In this document: positions 24,386-33,823 of the stretch, in pieces
How the letters are laid out: each line of letters starts with the position of its first letter
Numbering within the stretch: the stretch's first letter is position 1
Assembly: GCA_902774815.1 (NCBI GenBank)
Contig: CACYJV010000004.1
Location: 57,172-121,171 of the forward strand
Length of the DNA stretch: 64,000 nt
Direction: 5' to 3'
Origin: an uncultured Prevotellaceae bacterium
GTDB taxonomy: Bacteria > Bacteroidota > Bacteroidia > Bacteroidales > Bacteroidaceae
The notes under the pieces: generated by a model
Told to the model about the DNA's origin: nothing
Database searches by the model: none
The model's input: the letters and a program-made list of their open reading frames with translations, nothing else
Made by a program: the position numbers and the translations under genes

Positions 24386-25657
24386 TTATCGCATTTTCAA
24401 CGTTATAATGGTCAGTGCGGCAAGGATGATGGTGGTAATCCAGAAGCGCACCGTGATTTTCGACTCATGGAACTGACGATGCGGCCATTTGCGGAACACA
24501 TACTGACTGGTTTCATCAAGTTGTGAGTCTAGTTTTCGGAAATTATCGTGAATGGGTGTTGCACGGAATACGCGCACACGCTTACCTTTACTTTTATAGA
24601 TCTTGAACACCTGCGTCTGGATGATGACACTCAGACTCTCGACGAAGAAGATGCCGCAGAGGATGGGCAACAGCAGTTCCTTGTGAATGATAACGGCTCC
24701 CACGCCGATGATGCCACCAATCATGAGCGAGCCAGTATCGCCCATAAACACTTGTGCCGGATAAGCATTATACCACAGGAAACCAATCATGGCACCAATG
24801 AAGGCACAAAGGAACACTACCAACTCTTGCGAGCCAGGTATATACATGATATTCAGGTAGGAAGCCATCTCAATGTGGCTCGACACGTAGGCCAATATGC
24901 CCAAGGCCACACCTATGATGGCTGAGTTACCAGCACACATACCGTCCATACCATCGTTAAGGTTAGCTCCGTTGGATACAGCCGTAACGACAAGGATGGT
25001 CATGATGACGAAGAGCACCCAGCCGGCAGCATTCTTGTGTTTACCACAGAACGACATGATGTCGTCGTAGCCTAAGTTATGGTTCTTCACAAATGGAATG
25101 GTGGTCTTCAACGATTTCACAGGTTCCGACTTATGGGTAACTACTGTTTCTATGCCCTGCCGTTCGGTGACGATATTCTCATGAATCACGGCATCGGGAC
25201 TAAGCCAAAGTGTCAGGCCTACGATGAGTCCAATGCTGACTTGGCCAACTATCTTATACTTTCCCTTCAGTCCTTCTTTGTTGCGACGGAATATTTTGAT
25301 ATAATCGTCGAGGAAACCAAGGAAGCCAAGCCACAGCGTCGTACCTATCATAAGTAACAGGTAGATGTTACGCATACGGCCAAGCAGCAACACGGGTACC
25401 AGAATTGAAACGGCTATGATGATGCCTCCCATCGTGGGCACACCCACCTTCTTTTCGCCGAAGGGGTCGATACTACGGTCGCGTGCTGTCTCGGAGATAT
25501 TGCGACGCTTCATGTACTTGATGAATCGCTCACCAAACCATGCAGAGATGAGGAGCGAGAGGATGAGCGTGAGCAACGAGCGGAACGAGATGTACATCCA
25601 CATGCGCGAGCCTGGTATGTCATATTGCTCTAAGAAACGAAACAGATAGTATAGCAT
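24386..25657 (-). CDS. mraY: Phospho-MurNAc-pentapeptide transferase
   Basis: A 423-residue polytopic transferase that makes lipid I from UDP-MurNAc-pentapeptide and undecaprenyl phosphate. Catalytic motifs are present: FLDDYIKI (the DD pair), NLNDGMDGM, and VFMGDTGSL. It is about 60 residues longer than E. coli MraY. One insertion is in a periplasmic loop (about 180-235). Another follows the usual HHH site, where this protein reads TPIHDNFR and then about 20 extra residues before FHESKITVRFWI. The HHH motif is thus replaced by HDN. Confidence 0.95.
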   Translation of the reverse strand: MLYYLFRFLEQYDIPGSRMWMYISFRSLLTLILSLLISAWFGERFIKYMKRRNISETARDRSIDPFGEKKVGVPTMGGIIIAVSILVPVLLLGRMRNIYLLLMIGTTLWLGFLGFLDDYIKIFRRNKEGLKGKYKIVGQVSIGLIVGLTLWLSPDAVIHENIVTERQGIETVVTHKSEPVKSLKTTIPFVKNHNLGYDDIMSFCGKHKNAAGWVLFVIMTILVVTAVSNGANLNDGMDGMCAGNSAIIGVALGILAYVSSHIEMASYLNIMYIPGSQELVVFLCAFIGAMIGFLWYNAYPAQVFMGDTGSLMIGGIIGVGAVIIHKELLLPILCGIFFVESLSVIIQTQVFKIYKSKGKRVRVFRATPIHDNFRKLDSQLDETSQYVFRKWPHRQFHESKITVRFWITTIILAALTIITLKMR

Positions 25658-25714
25658 ATTTTGAGCGTTATTTCGTTATTACATTTTTCGTTATTTCGTC
25701 ATTTAGGGGCTTCA

Positions 25715-27163
25715 TCACGACTGAAATACTTCGCGGAGCACTTCCTTGTCATCGAAGTGGTGCTTCACGCCTCGTATTTCCTGATAGTCTTCATGTCCTT
25801 TGCCTGCTACAAGCACGACGTCGCCTTTCTGGGCCAGCATGCAAGCCGTGCGGATAGCTTCGCGGCGGTCGACGATGCTAACCACCTTTTTCATCTGCTT
25901 GGCATCAAGTCCTGCCAACATGTCGTCGATGATAGCCTGAGGCTCTTCGAAGCGAGGGTTGTCGCTGGTTATAATGACACGGTCGCTTTGGCGGACGGCT
26001 TCTTGTGCCATGAGTGGTCGCTTACCCTTGTCGCGGTTACCACCGGCACCACAGACGGTGATGACATGACCTTTTCCGTCAAGCACTTCATGGATGGCCT
26101 TTAGCACGTTCTCCAATGCATCGGGAGTATGGGCATAGTCGACGATGGCCGTGAATCCCTCTGGCGAGCGAAGCGGTTCCAATCGCCCGCTGACGCTATG
26201 CAGGGTGCTCAGCGTCACAAGGATGTCATCGGGCTGCTTACCCAACATGATGGCGGCACCATAGACAGCCAATAGGTTCGACACGTTGAACTTACCGATG
26301 AACTGAACACCCACCTCACGACCATCAATCTCAAGATACATGCCTTCGAAGTGGCACTCAAGGATACGGGCACGGAAATCGGCCATTGCACGTGTGGAGT
26401 AGGTCTTCACCCGGGCACGAGTGTTCTGTACCATGAACATACCATTTTTGTCGTCGAGGTTGGTTATGGCAAATGCCGACTTGGGCAACATGTCGAAGAA
26501 GGCTTTCTTTGCATCACGATAGTTCTCGAATGTTTTATGGTAGTCAAGATGATCACGTGTCAGATTGGTAAACAGACCACCTGCAAACTGCAATCCACCA
26601 ATGCGTTTCTGTGCAATGGCATGGCTGGAACACTCCATGAAGGCATAGTCACAGCCAGCCTCTACCATACGGGCCAACAATCGGTTGAGTTCAATGGCAT
26701 CAGGAGTGGTGTGAGAAGCAGCAATTGCTTCGTCCTCGATGTAGTTGCAAACCGTGGAGAGCAGGCCGCACCGATGTCCCATCTTCCTAAACATATTATA
26801 TAATAAGGTGGCGATGGTCGTTTTTCCATTGGTTCCTGTAACGCCCACAAGCTTCAACCGACGAGAAGGATCGCCAAAGAAGAGGGTTGCCACAGGGCCC
26901 ACTGCATCCTCGGTGGAAGCCACCTGCACATAGGTTGCTCCTGAAGTATCTTCCGGCAGATCTTCACAGAGCACGGCAGCAGCACCTAGTTCGACAGCCT
27001 TAGGGATGAAACGGTGACCATCCACCTGCGTCCCCTTCATAGCCACAAAGAGAAAGCCAGGCTGTACCTTACGTGAGTCTATCTCAACACCCGTGATGTC
27101 TATTTCTTCATTGCCGACAACAGCAGTCGGCTTGATGTTCTTAAGCAGTTCGCTAAGTTTCAT
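25715..27163 (-). CDS. murE: UDP-MurNAc-L-Ala-D-Glu--meso-diaminopimelate ligase
   Basis: A 482-residue Mur ligase that adds the third amino acid of the stem peptide. The ATP loop GTNGKTT is at 110-116. SDNPRFEEP near residue 400 contains the DNPR motif that selects meso-diaminopimelate over lysine, so this organism has DAP-type peptidoglycan. I start at the ATG at 27163 ([10 protein letters not shown]); a longer frame back to 27214 begins in the intergenic region and adds residues with no family match. It follows ftsI by about 55 bp. Confidence 0.96.
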   Translation of the reverse strand: MKLSELLKNIKPTAVVGNEEIDITGVEIDSRKVQPGFLFVAMKGTQVDGHRFIPKAVELGAAAVLCEDLPEDTSGATYVQVASTEDAVGPVATLFFGDPSRRLKLVGVTGTNGKTTIATLLYNMFRKMGHRCGLLSTVCNYIEDEAIAASHTTPDAIELNRLLARMVEAGCDYAFMECSSHAIAQKRIGGLQFAGGLFTNLTRDHLDYHKTFENYRDAKKAFFDMLPKSAFAITNLDDKNGMFMVQNTRARVKTYSTRAMADFRARILECHFEGMYLEIDGREVGVQFIGKFNVSNLLAVYGAAIMLGKQPDDILVTLSTLHSVSGRLEPLRSPEGFTAIVDYAHTPDALENVLKAIHEVLDGKGHVITVCGAGGNRDKGKRPLMAQEAVRQSDRVIITSDNPRFEEPQAIIDDMLAGLDAKQMKKVVSIVDRREAIRTACMLAQKGDVVLVAGKGHEDYQEIRGVKHHFDDKEVLREVFQS

Positions 27164-27217
27164 ATATCGTTGTTTTATTTCATTACCATTATAAAAGCAG
27201 TCCACAAAAGCCAAAGG

Positions 27218-29425
27218 TCAAACTTCAAGCAACAGTTCACAAATGTCGCCTTTCTTAATTTGATGGCCTGGCTCCAGACTTTGTTTGGTGACACGGCCAC
27301 GACCGCGAAGTCGCACACGCACACCACGGCGTTCAATCTGATAGACTGCATCGCGGGCACCCATACCAACTACATCGGGAATCGTTCCAAGACTCTGTTG
27401 CGACTGCTGGCTGAGGGATATCTCCTTATTGCCGTTCTGAGCAGCCTTTCCCCAAACGGGATTGCCATCGACATAGGAGCCCGACCAATTGTTATTGGGC
27501 ACAAACCCAAGATAATTAAGCACGTAGTTGGCTGCCGTGAGGTTACCATCCTTGACATCGGGCAGCAGGATTGAGGTCGAATCGCGCGACTCCTTCACGT
27601 CGAGCATCAGGTTCTGGGCAAGGATACCTTCGGAGATGTGATGGAACACCACGCCCGACATGCCGCCACCGGAGGCAGGAAGTCCCGATTTCTGAATGCA
27701 GACGATGCACGAATAACGTGGGTCGTTGGCAGGGAAGAAACCTGCGAAGGAGAGCAGATACTGCATGGTGCCAGTGTGATAGCCTGCCGTACCATGCGAG
27801 ATTTGTGCCGTACCCGTCTTACCTGCAACCTTGAACGACTTCGAACCCGCTTTCTTACCGAGGCCAATACTGACCACCTGCTCCAGAATGGTCTGTATCT
27901 TCTTGATGGTCTCGGGCTTAGCTATGCGTTCGTGGAGCACCGTTGGCGGATAGTCGGCTATCACTTCGCCATTCTTCACCACCTGCTTCACGAAGCGAGG
28001 CTTCATCATCCGACCATTATTAGCTATAGCGTTGTAGAAGGTTAATGTGGAAATTGGTGGCACCTGAGTCTCATAACCTATTGACATCCAAGGAAGTGCG
28101 GTATCACTCCAACGGTTGCCAGTCCACTTACCTCGCTTGTCCTTGAAAGGTTTGCGGATGACTGCGGGCGACGAACCCATGAGGGGTATGTGCAGATCGT
28201 CGGCCAATCCGAGACGATAGATGCCTTCCACGAACTGATCTGGTTGGTTGTGGTAGTACTCATCAACGATACGGCTCACGCCGATGTTCGAGCTGAAGTG
28301 CAGCGTCTGGGGCAACGTCAGTGTACCATAACCTCCCTTGCGCCAGTTGTGATCCTTCATCTGTCGTTTGTACATGGGCCAAACGCCGCCACCGGTCTCC
28401 ACCCGTTTTGTGGTGTCGCACTTGCCATCGTCAAGACACACCATGATGGAAGCTGTCTTAAATACCGATCCAGGTTCAAGCAGGTCGCTGACGGCATGGT
28501 TCTTGATCTCACGGTATTCACCGTCGGCACATTTCTCCATATTGACAATAGCCTTGATATCACCCGTCTTTACCTCCATGACTATCGCTACGCCAACGTT
28601 GCCATTGATAAGTTTCAACTCGTCGATAACGGCACGCTCACAGAGATCCTGGATGCCTACATCGATTGTAGTTACGATATCGGCGCCATCCACGGGCGGC
28701 GTATCCATGATGTCGAGCCACTTGTTCAGAATCTTACGACGGTGAATGATTCCATTCTTTCCGCGAAGGATGCTATCGTAGCTCAGTTCGAGTCCGAAGC
28801 GAGCCGAGTCCTTACCCAAATACATATCGCCCACCGTACGGCCTGCTGCCGAACCGAAGGGGCGCTGACGCGAGTTGTACTCCTCCACACTGAAACCGCT
28901 ACGGTAAGATGCCCGCACGATACAGTCATTGGTGGCTGTTTCCTTATTGAATGGCATGTTGAAGATGGGGAGCGAACGAACCTCTGAGAAAGTGTTGAAG
29001 TCGATACGCTGACGCCAGACGGGCCAGTGACGACTCATCTTGGCACGTCCTTCTTCGAGGTCAGCCTTGAAGGCTGCGGCAGTCTTCTCGGGGAATATCT
29101 GCGAGAGCTGCAGGCAGATGGTGTCGAGGTTTGCATCCCAAAGTGAATCGTTCTTGGCATCACTCAGCGCCTTGAAGTCCATGTAGATACGGAATTTAGG
29201 CAGCGACGATGCCATCAGCTGTCCGTCGCACGAGAGGATGTTGCCTCGGTTGGGCTTTACGCTGACGCTGTCCTTCTTCTGTCTGGCGGCCACCTCCATC
29301 CAATAGTCGTGCTTGGCCGTCATTATATATAATGTCTTGCCCACCACACCAGTTGCCACCAGTGCCATCACGATGGCGATGAAACTGTAGCGGGGCATGA
29401 TCTTCTTATGTTCAAACTTACTCAT
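27218..29425 (-). CDS. ftsI: Septal transpeptidase FtsI (PBP3) with PASTA domain
   Basis: A 735-residue class B penicillin-binding protein that crosslinks septal peptidoglycan with FtsW. One N-terminal membrane segment (about 12-32), a dimerisation domain, then the transpeptidase with active-site GSVFKT (serine near 319), SSN (HFSSNIG, near 385) and KTGTAQ (near 535). The last 60 residues form a PASTA domain (IPDVVGMGARDAVYQI, ending ICELLLEV), which is absent from proteobacterial FtsI but common in this phylum. Confidence 0.95.
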   Translation of the reverse strand: MSKFEHKKIMPRYSFIAIVMALVATGVVGKTLYIMTAKHDYWMEVAARQKKDSVSVKPNRGNILSCDGQLMASSLPKFRIYMDFKALSDAKNDSLWDANLDTICLQLSQIFPEKTAAAFKADLEEGRAKMSRHWPVWRQRIDFNTFSEVRSLPIFNMPFNKETATNDCIVRASYRSGFSVEEYNSRQRPFGSAAGRTVGDMYLGKDSARFGLELSYDSILRGKNGIIHRRKILNKWLDIMDTPPVDGADIVTTIDVGIQDLCERAVIDELKLINGNVGVAIVMEVKTGDIKAIVNMEKCADGEYREIKNHAVSDLLEPGSVFKTASIMVCLDDGKCDTTKRVETGGGVWPMYKRQMKDHNWRKGGYGTLTLPQTLHFSSNIGVSRIVDEYYHNQPDQFVEGIYRLGLADDLHIPLMGSSPAVIRKPFKDKRGKWTGNRWSDTALPWMSIGYETQVPPISTLTFYNAIANNGRMMKPRFVKQVVKNGEVIADYPPTVLHERIAKPETIKKIQTILEQVVSIGLGKKAGSKSFKVAGKTGTAQISHGTAGYHTGTMQYLLSFAGFFPANDPRYSCIVCIQKSGLPASGGGMSGVVFHHISEGILAQNLMLDVKESRDSTSILLPDVKDGNLTAANYVLNYLGFVPNNNWSGSYVDGNPVWGKAAQNGNKEISLSQQSQQSLGTIPDVVGMGARDAVYQIERRGVRVRLRGRGRVTKQSLEPGHQIKKGDICELLLEV

Positions 29426-29453
29426 AACTCTTTACTTCTTGCTTCAAACTAGT

Positions 29454-29502
29454 ACTTAACACTCAACACTAAACGCTAAACATTCAACACTCAACTAAAA
29501 CT
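29454..29502. repeat. Heptad array between ftsL and ftsI
   Basis: Seven 7-bp units in register (ACTTAAC, ACTCAAC, ACTAAAC, GCTAAAC, ATTCAAC, ACTCAAC, TAAAACT). The array ends in the ftsL stop codon at 29501-29503. It is among the most regular heptad arrays in the window. Confidence 0.9.
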
Positions 29503-30160
29503 ACTCCTGCACCTGAATGACATATGGCGGCTGACTGGGTATCTTCAATACGCTGTCTTTATTGACTTGCAGCAGTTCAAGAACACGGCTTTCGCGCGTT
29601 TTTTCCGTCAGTTGGCTACTGCTGGAAAGGGCTTTGTACTTGGCGTCCTTCAGTTCCTTTTGCAATTTGTCAATCTCAATGAGGTTCTGCTGACAACTGT
29701 AGCGATTGGAGATGTAGATGATGACGAAGAACGTGATGAGCAGAAACAGCCAAATCTGTCGGCGCATGACCTGAGTCGTCAATATGTCGCCACCAAGAAT
29801 CTTGCGCAAAGTAAAACTCTTCGACATGGGTGCCTCGTCCTCAGTAGCCTGCTCGCGGATGATTTCCTGCAAGGATGGCGTGGCTTCGGATTCGTCGTCC
29901 TCGCTGTCGCGTGCCAACTTGCCATTGTCTTGTTGGGGACGTTGTTGAGCGTTGGCAGCAATCTTGGGCTCGGCCTTCGTGGCCGTTTCCTTCTTAATCT
30001 TGCCTTCGGCGTTAGCTCTGGTCTTCGTCAAAGCCTCCTTCAGCACATTGGTCCCTGCAGACTGCTGCGACGACTGAGCGGTAGCGTCAGCCATTCCAAC
30101 CTCCTGAGCTTGCTCAACGGTCAACTTTGGACCCTTCTCTATTTCGTTCTTCTCGTTCAT
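29501..30160 (-). CDS. ftsL: FtsL-like divisome protein with long cytoplasmic extension
   Basis: A 219-residue bitopic protein. The C-terminal half has one membrane segment (IWLFLLITFFVIIYI, about 132-148) followed by a leucine-heptad coiled coil (about 155-195), as in FtsL, which with FtsB and FtsQ activates FtsWI. The first 120 residues are low-complexity (Gln, Ala, Lys, Glu rich), an extension not found in the roughly 100-residue E. coli FtsL. The call depends mainly on position between rsmH and ftsI and on topology. Confidence 0.82.
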   Translation of the reverse strand: MNEKNEIEKGPKLTVEQAQEVGMADATAQSSQQSAGTNVLKEALTKTRANAEGKIKKETATKAEPKIAANAQQRPQQDNGKLARDSEDDESEATPSLQEIIREQATEDEAPMSKSFTLRKILGGDILTTQVMRRQIWLFLLITFFVIIYISNRYSCQQNLIEIDKLQKELKDAKYKALSSSSQLTEKTRESRVLELLQVNKDSVLKIPSQPPYVIQVQE

Positions 30161-30184
30161 CTCATTAACACTAAACTCTCAACT

Positions 30185-31105
30185 CTAAACTTTCTCCGCC
30201 ACTCTCAGCTTGGCACTGCGGCTGCGGGGATTGCGTTCCTGCTCGTCGGTATCAGGAGTAATCACCTTGTTATTCACCAACACGAATGGACTGTTGACTC
30301 TGCCGAAGAAGTCCTGTTCCAAACGTCCCTCAACGTTGCCTGCCTTCATCACGTTCTTCACAATGCGGTCCTCCAACGAATGGTAGGTGATGACCGACAG
30401 CCGCCCACCTTCGCAAAGAAGGGATGTGGCAGCCAGCAACATTTCGCGCAGGGCATCCATCTCGTGGTTTACTTCGATGCGAAGGGCCTGGAAGAGTTTG
30501 GCCATATCTTTCTTCAAGCTTCGATCGTCACCGCGGTTGCCATGGCTGAGCAGAGGCTCGGCCAACGACATGAGATCGCCCGTTGTGAGCAAAGGTTGCG
30601 AAGCACGTGCCTTTACAACGGCCGAAGCCAGACGGCGTGCAGGCTTCAGTTCGCCGAAGAGGTAGAACACGTCGGCCAACTGTTGCTCGCCATAGCTGTT
30701 GAGCACATCGGCAGCAGTCTGTCCTGCTCGTTTGTTCATCCGCATGTCCAGAGGAGCATCAAAGCGGAATGAGAAACCTCGCGTCGCGTCGTCGAAGTGA
30801 TGACTCGAAACGCCAAGGTCGGCCAGCAGACCATCGATGTGATCCACGCCATAGTAACGCATCCAGTTCTTCAGATAGCGGAAGTTCGAGCGCACAAAGG
30901 TCAGCCGCTCGTCGCCAATGATATTTTGCTCGGCATCGGCATCTTGGTCGAAACTGAACAAACGACCATTGCTTCCGAGACGGCGAAGGATTTCACTTGA
31001 ATGACCACCACCGCCAAAGGTGACGTCCACATAGATGCCATCGGGCTGAACGTTCAGCCCGTCGACACTCTCTTTCAGTAGTACTGGCACGTGGTAGCTA
31101 TCCAT
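30185..31105 (-). CDS. rsmH: 16S rRNA (cytosine(1402)-N(4))-methyltransferase
   Basis: A 306-residue SAM-dependent methyltransferase that N4-methylates C1402 of 16S rRNA. VPVLLKESVDGLN is at the start, the SAM loop is DVTFGGGGHS, and GLLADLGVSSHHFDDATRGFSF is the family signature. The end SRSAKLRVAEK is typical. The stop codon lies in another run of 7-bp repeats (about 30163-30190) shared with the gap to ftsL. Confidence 0.97.
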   Translation of the reverse strand: MDSYHVPVLLKESVDGLNVQPDGIYVDVTFGGGGHSSEILRRLGSNGRLFSFDQDADAEQNIIGDERLTFVRSNFRYLKNWMRYYGVDHIDGLLADLGVSSHHFDDATRGFSFRFDAPLDMRMNKRAGQTAADVLNSYGEQQLADVFYLFGELKPARRLASAVVKARASQPLLTTGDLMSLAEPLLSHGNRGDDRSLKKDMAKLFQALRIEVNHEMDALREMLLAATSLLCEGGRLSVITYHSLEDRIVKNVMKAGNVEGRLEQDFFGRVNSPFVLVNNKVITPDTDEQERNPRSRSAKLRVAEKV

Positions 31106-31200
31106 ACGCTTTCAACTTAATGATTAACTCTAAACTCTTTTTTCCCGAACTGCCCGCAGGCCTTTGAGCTTCTTGAGCTGCCCGCAGTGCATTTCAGCCA

Positions 31201-31650
31201 CTATTCCAAACTCCCCATAACACTCTGCAAGGCTGCGCCGAATTCTTCCTTCGACAGCTTTGCCGCCTCCACCTTCTCCGACGCCCAGATCTCAATGGTG
31301 TCGCCATTGCCAATAAAACGAATCGATTGTTGGATGGAAGCCATTTGCAGATAGCGCTTCGGAAGCAGGAAGCGGCCGTTGCCGTCGAGCGTCAGCAACT
31401 CCACCTCCGACACAAACTGCCGCCAGAGTCGCTGATGCTGGGCATTGTAGCGATTCAAACGCGAGCGAAGCAGATCGGTCTGCTCGTTCCAGATACTTTC
31501 TGGGTAGAGCACCAAGCAATCCTCGAACACATCCTTACGCAACACAAGGTTCTCCTCGCCCGACGTCTGCAACACTTTGCGGAAGACGGAAGGCAGGAAA
31601 GCACGCCCTTTGGCATCGATTTTAGCCTCTATGTTACCTATTAAACGCAT
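31201..31650 (-). CDS. mraZ: Division and cell wall cluster repressor MraZ
   Basis: A 149-residue protein with two AbrB-like DNA-binding halves, each with the conserved LDGNGRFLLP / DAKGRAFLPS motif. MraZ proteins bind TGGG direct repeats upstream of their own operon and adjust its expression. I use the ATG at 31650 (MRLIGNIEAK); a TTG two codons earlier is less likely. The gene heads the 14-gene division cluster, and three matching boxes lie 50-74 bp upstream. The 95-bp gap to rsmH contains a short heptad run (31111-31138). Confidence 0.95.
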   Translation of the reverse strand: MRLIGNIEAKIDAKGRAFLPSVFRKVLQTSGEENLVLRKDVFEDCLVLYPESIWNEQTDLLRSRLNRYNAQHQRLWRQFVSEVELLTLDGNGRFLLPKRYLQMASIQQSIRFIGNGDTIEIWASEKVEAAKLSKEEFGAALQSVMGSLE

Positions 31651-31681
31651 ACGCAATTCTTCTATATATAGAAAACGACTA

Positions 31682-31724
31682 CAAAATTAAAACATTTTTC
31701 CCCACTTTCCTCCACTTTTCCCCA
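31682..31724 (-). promoter_or_regulatory. mraZ promoter with three MraZ-type boxes
   Basis: On the minus strand TGGGG-N5-TGGAG-N5-TGGGG spans 31700-31724: three 5-bp boxes at exact 10-bp spacing, one helical turn. MraZ of E. coli and Mycoplasma recognises TGGGN repeats with 5-bp spacers. A -7 element TAATTTTG is at 31682-31689, so the boxes cover the region where the -33 element would be and binding would block the promoter. Confidence 0.8.
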
Positions 31725-31879
31725 CATTTTTTAGAATTTAACATAAATTATCGATTGGAGTGCCTTTTGCAAACCCACCCCTAAGACCTTTTCATCACTT
31801 TTATGAAAGTTTTTTGAGGAAAATGCATGCAGTTTACAATAATTTTGTTATTTTTGCAGATTGTAAGTACAAAATCATC

Positions 31880-32710
31880 ATGAGCGAAACCTTTCAGAAA
31901 ACAATAGACATCGACAAAGTGTTGCACGACAAAATGGGCGATAAGGCCAAATGGGTGCCCAAACCTGCCGTGTCATGGCTGAAGAAGGTCATCCATCAAG
32001 ACCAGGTTAACGCATTCCTCTGGGACAGTCGCGAGCTGACAGGAACACCTTGGCTTAAGGCGTGCGTCGACTACCTTGAGATGACGCTGAAGGTGGAAGG
32101 CACCGAAAACCTGCCTTCCAAGGACGACGGACGGCTTTACACCTTCGTCAGCAACCATCCGCTTGGAGGTATCGACGGCGTTGCTCTCGGCAGCATCATC
32201 GGCGAACACTACGATAGCAACTTCCGCTACCTTGTCAACGACCTGCTCATGAATCTGCCCGGTCTGGCTCCACTCTGCATCCCCATCAACAAGACTGGCA
32301 AGCAGAGCCGCGACTTCCCCGCTATGGTAGAGGCAGGATTCAAGTCAGACCATCACATGCTCATGTTCCCAGCAGGGCTCTGCTCGCGCAAACATCCAGA
32401 CGGTCAAATACGCGACCTCGACTGGAAGAAGACCTTCATCAGCAAGAGCGTCGAGACGCAACGCGACGTAGTACCCATCCACTTCGGCGGACAGAATTCC
32501 GAACGGTTCTACAACATTGCCAATTGGTGCAAGCGACTCAACCTGAAGTTCAATGTGGCTATGCTTTTCCTTGTCGATGAAATGTATAAGAACGTGGGCA
32601 AATCCTTCCGCGTTGCCATCGGAAAACCCATTCCCTGGCAGACCTTCGACAAGTCGAAGACACCCGTACAATGGGCACAATGGGTGAAGGAAGAAGCCTA
32701 CAAACTCTGA
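31880..32710 (+). CDS. glsA: PlsC-like O-acyltransferase, probable glycine lipid synthase GlsA
   Basis: A 276-residue acyltransferase of the PlsC superfamily. The active-site motif is NHPLGGIDG (H with D six residues later, one more than in the usual HX4D box), followed by FPAGLCSRK as the substrate-binding block. Directly downstream is a GNAT acyltransferase. The pair matches the GlsB/GlsA enzymes described in Bacteroides, where GlsB N-acylates glycine and GlsA adds the second acyl chain to make glycine lipids. I start at 31880 (MSETFQ), since the upstream in-frame sequence contains a TATTTTTG -7 element (31849-31856). The lipid product is inferred from the pairing. Confidence 0.8.
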   Translation: MSETFQKTIDIDKVLHDKMGDKAKWVPKPAVSWLKKVIHQDQVNAFLWDSRELTGTPWLKACVDYLEMTLKVEGTENLPSKDDGRLYTFVSNHPLGGIDGVALGSIIGEHYDSNFRYLVNDLLMNLPGLAPLCIPINKTGKQSRDFPAMVEAGFKSDHHMLMFPAGLCSRKHPDGQIRDLDWKKTFISKSVETQRDVVPIHFGGQNSERFYNIANWCKRLNLKFNVAMLFLVDEMYKNVGKSFRVAIGKPIPWQTFDKSKTPVQWAQWVKEEAYKL

Positions 32711-32711
32711 A

Positions 32712-32789
32712 CCCATTCGGACTATTCGAACAATCCCCAACCAATCAGAACCATTCTCAACCAATCTGAACTATTCTGAACATCTCCAT
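32712..32789. repeat. Degenerate 10-bp tandem repeat between glsA and glsB
   Basis: About seven 10-bp units of the CCAATCTGAA type fill the whole gap between the two acyltransferase genes. The period (10 bp) differs from the 7-bp and 22-bp families elsewhere in the window. Confidence 0.7.
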
Positions 32790-33791
32790 ATGGAACAACC
32801 CATCATTGCACCCATCGACAAGCAGCTACTGAAAGCTGAACTCACACGCGAGCGACAGCTCCGCATGACCAACAAGAGCAACAACGAAATCTATGTCATC
32901 ACAGCCCACGAGGCACCCAACGTGATGCGCGAAATTGGTCGTTTGCGCGAAATCGCCTTCCGAGAGGCTGGCGGAGGTACGGGCATGGAGGTCGACATCG
33001 ACGAGTTCGACACCTGTGAGAACTGCTATAAGCAGCTCATCGTCTGGAATCCCGAGGCTGAGGAAATCATCGGCGGCTATCGCTACATCTTCGGTACCGA
33101 TTGGGAACTCGATGCCAACGGCCAACCCATCCTGGCTACGAGCCACATGTTCCATTTCTCCGAAAAATTCCTGCGCGACTACATGCCCTATACCGTTGAG
33201 TTGGGACGTTCCTTCGTTTCGCCCGACTACCAAAACGTGCGCAAAAACACCAAGAGCATCTTCGCCCTCGACAACCTTTGGGATGGACTGGGCGCACTAA
33301 CCGTGCTCAACAAGAATGTGAAATACTTCTTTGGGAAAGTCACCATGTACCCATCGTATGTCCGACGCGGACGCGACATGATCCTCTATTTCCTGAATAA
33401 GCACTTTGGCGACAAGGAAGGGCTCATAACACCGATGAAACCGTTGAAAATTGAAGCTGATCCAGCTGAAATGGAAGCACTTTTCTGCGAAGATAGCTTC
33501 AAGAAAGACTACCGAATTCTCAACTCTGAGGTACGCCGGTTGGGCTATAACATCCCTCCATTGGTGAATGCCTACATGAGTCTCTCGCCCACGATGAAAC
33601 TGTTTGGCACCGCTATCAACTACGGATTTGGTGATGTTGAGGAGACTGGCATCCTTATTGCCGTCGACGAGATACTCGAGGAGAAGCGCATACGCCACGT
33701 CGACTCCTTCCTTAACGACCATCCCGATGCCCTTCAGATTGCCACCGAGGCACAGAAGCTCATCGCTAACCACAACATAAAGAGGCAGTAA
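32790..33791 (+). CDS. glsB: GNAT-family N-acyltransferase, probable glycine lipid synthase GlsB
   Basis: A 333-residue acyltransferase of the hemolysin/OlsB-like GNAT group. REIAFREAGGGTG (about residues 52-64) and a following FDTCENCYKQLIVW segment are typical of this group, which acylates amino acids with acyl-ACP (ornithine or glycine). Adjacent glsA supports N-acyl glycine synthesis, the first step of glycine lipid formation. The start is the only reasonable ATG after the 10-bp repeat. An intrinsic terminator lies 33 bp after the stop and is built from the first units of array B. Confidence 0.82.
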   Translation: MEQPIIAPIDKQLLKAELTRERQLRMTNKSNNEIYVITAHEAPNVMREIGRLREIAFREAGGGTGMEVDIDEFDTCENCYKQLIVWNPEAEEIIGGYRYIFGTDWELDANGQPILATSHMFHFSEKFLRDYMPYTVELGRSFVSPDYQNVRKNTKSIFALDNLWDGLGALTVLNKNVKYFFGKVTMYPSYVRRGRDMILYFLNKHFGDKEGLITPMKPLKIEADPAEMEALFCEDSFKKDYRILNSEVRRLGYNIPPLVNAYMSLSPTMKLFGTAINYGFGDVEETGILIAVDEILEEKRIRHVDSFLNDHPDALQIATEAQKLIANHNIKRQ

Positions 33792-33823
33792 GCCCATTGT
33801 CTTACTTTCCTCGTCATTTCCAT

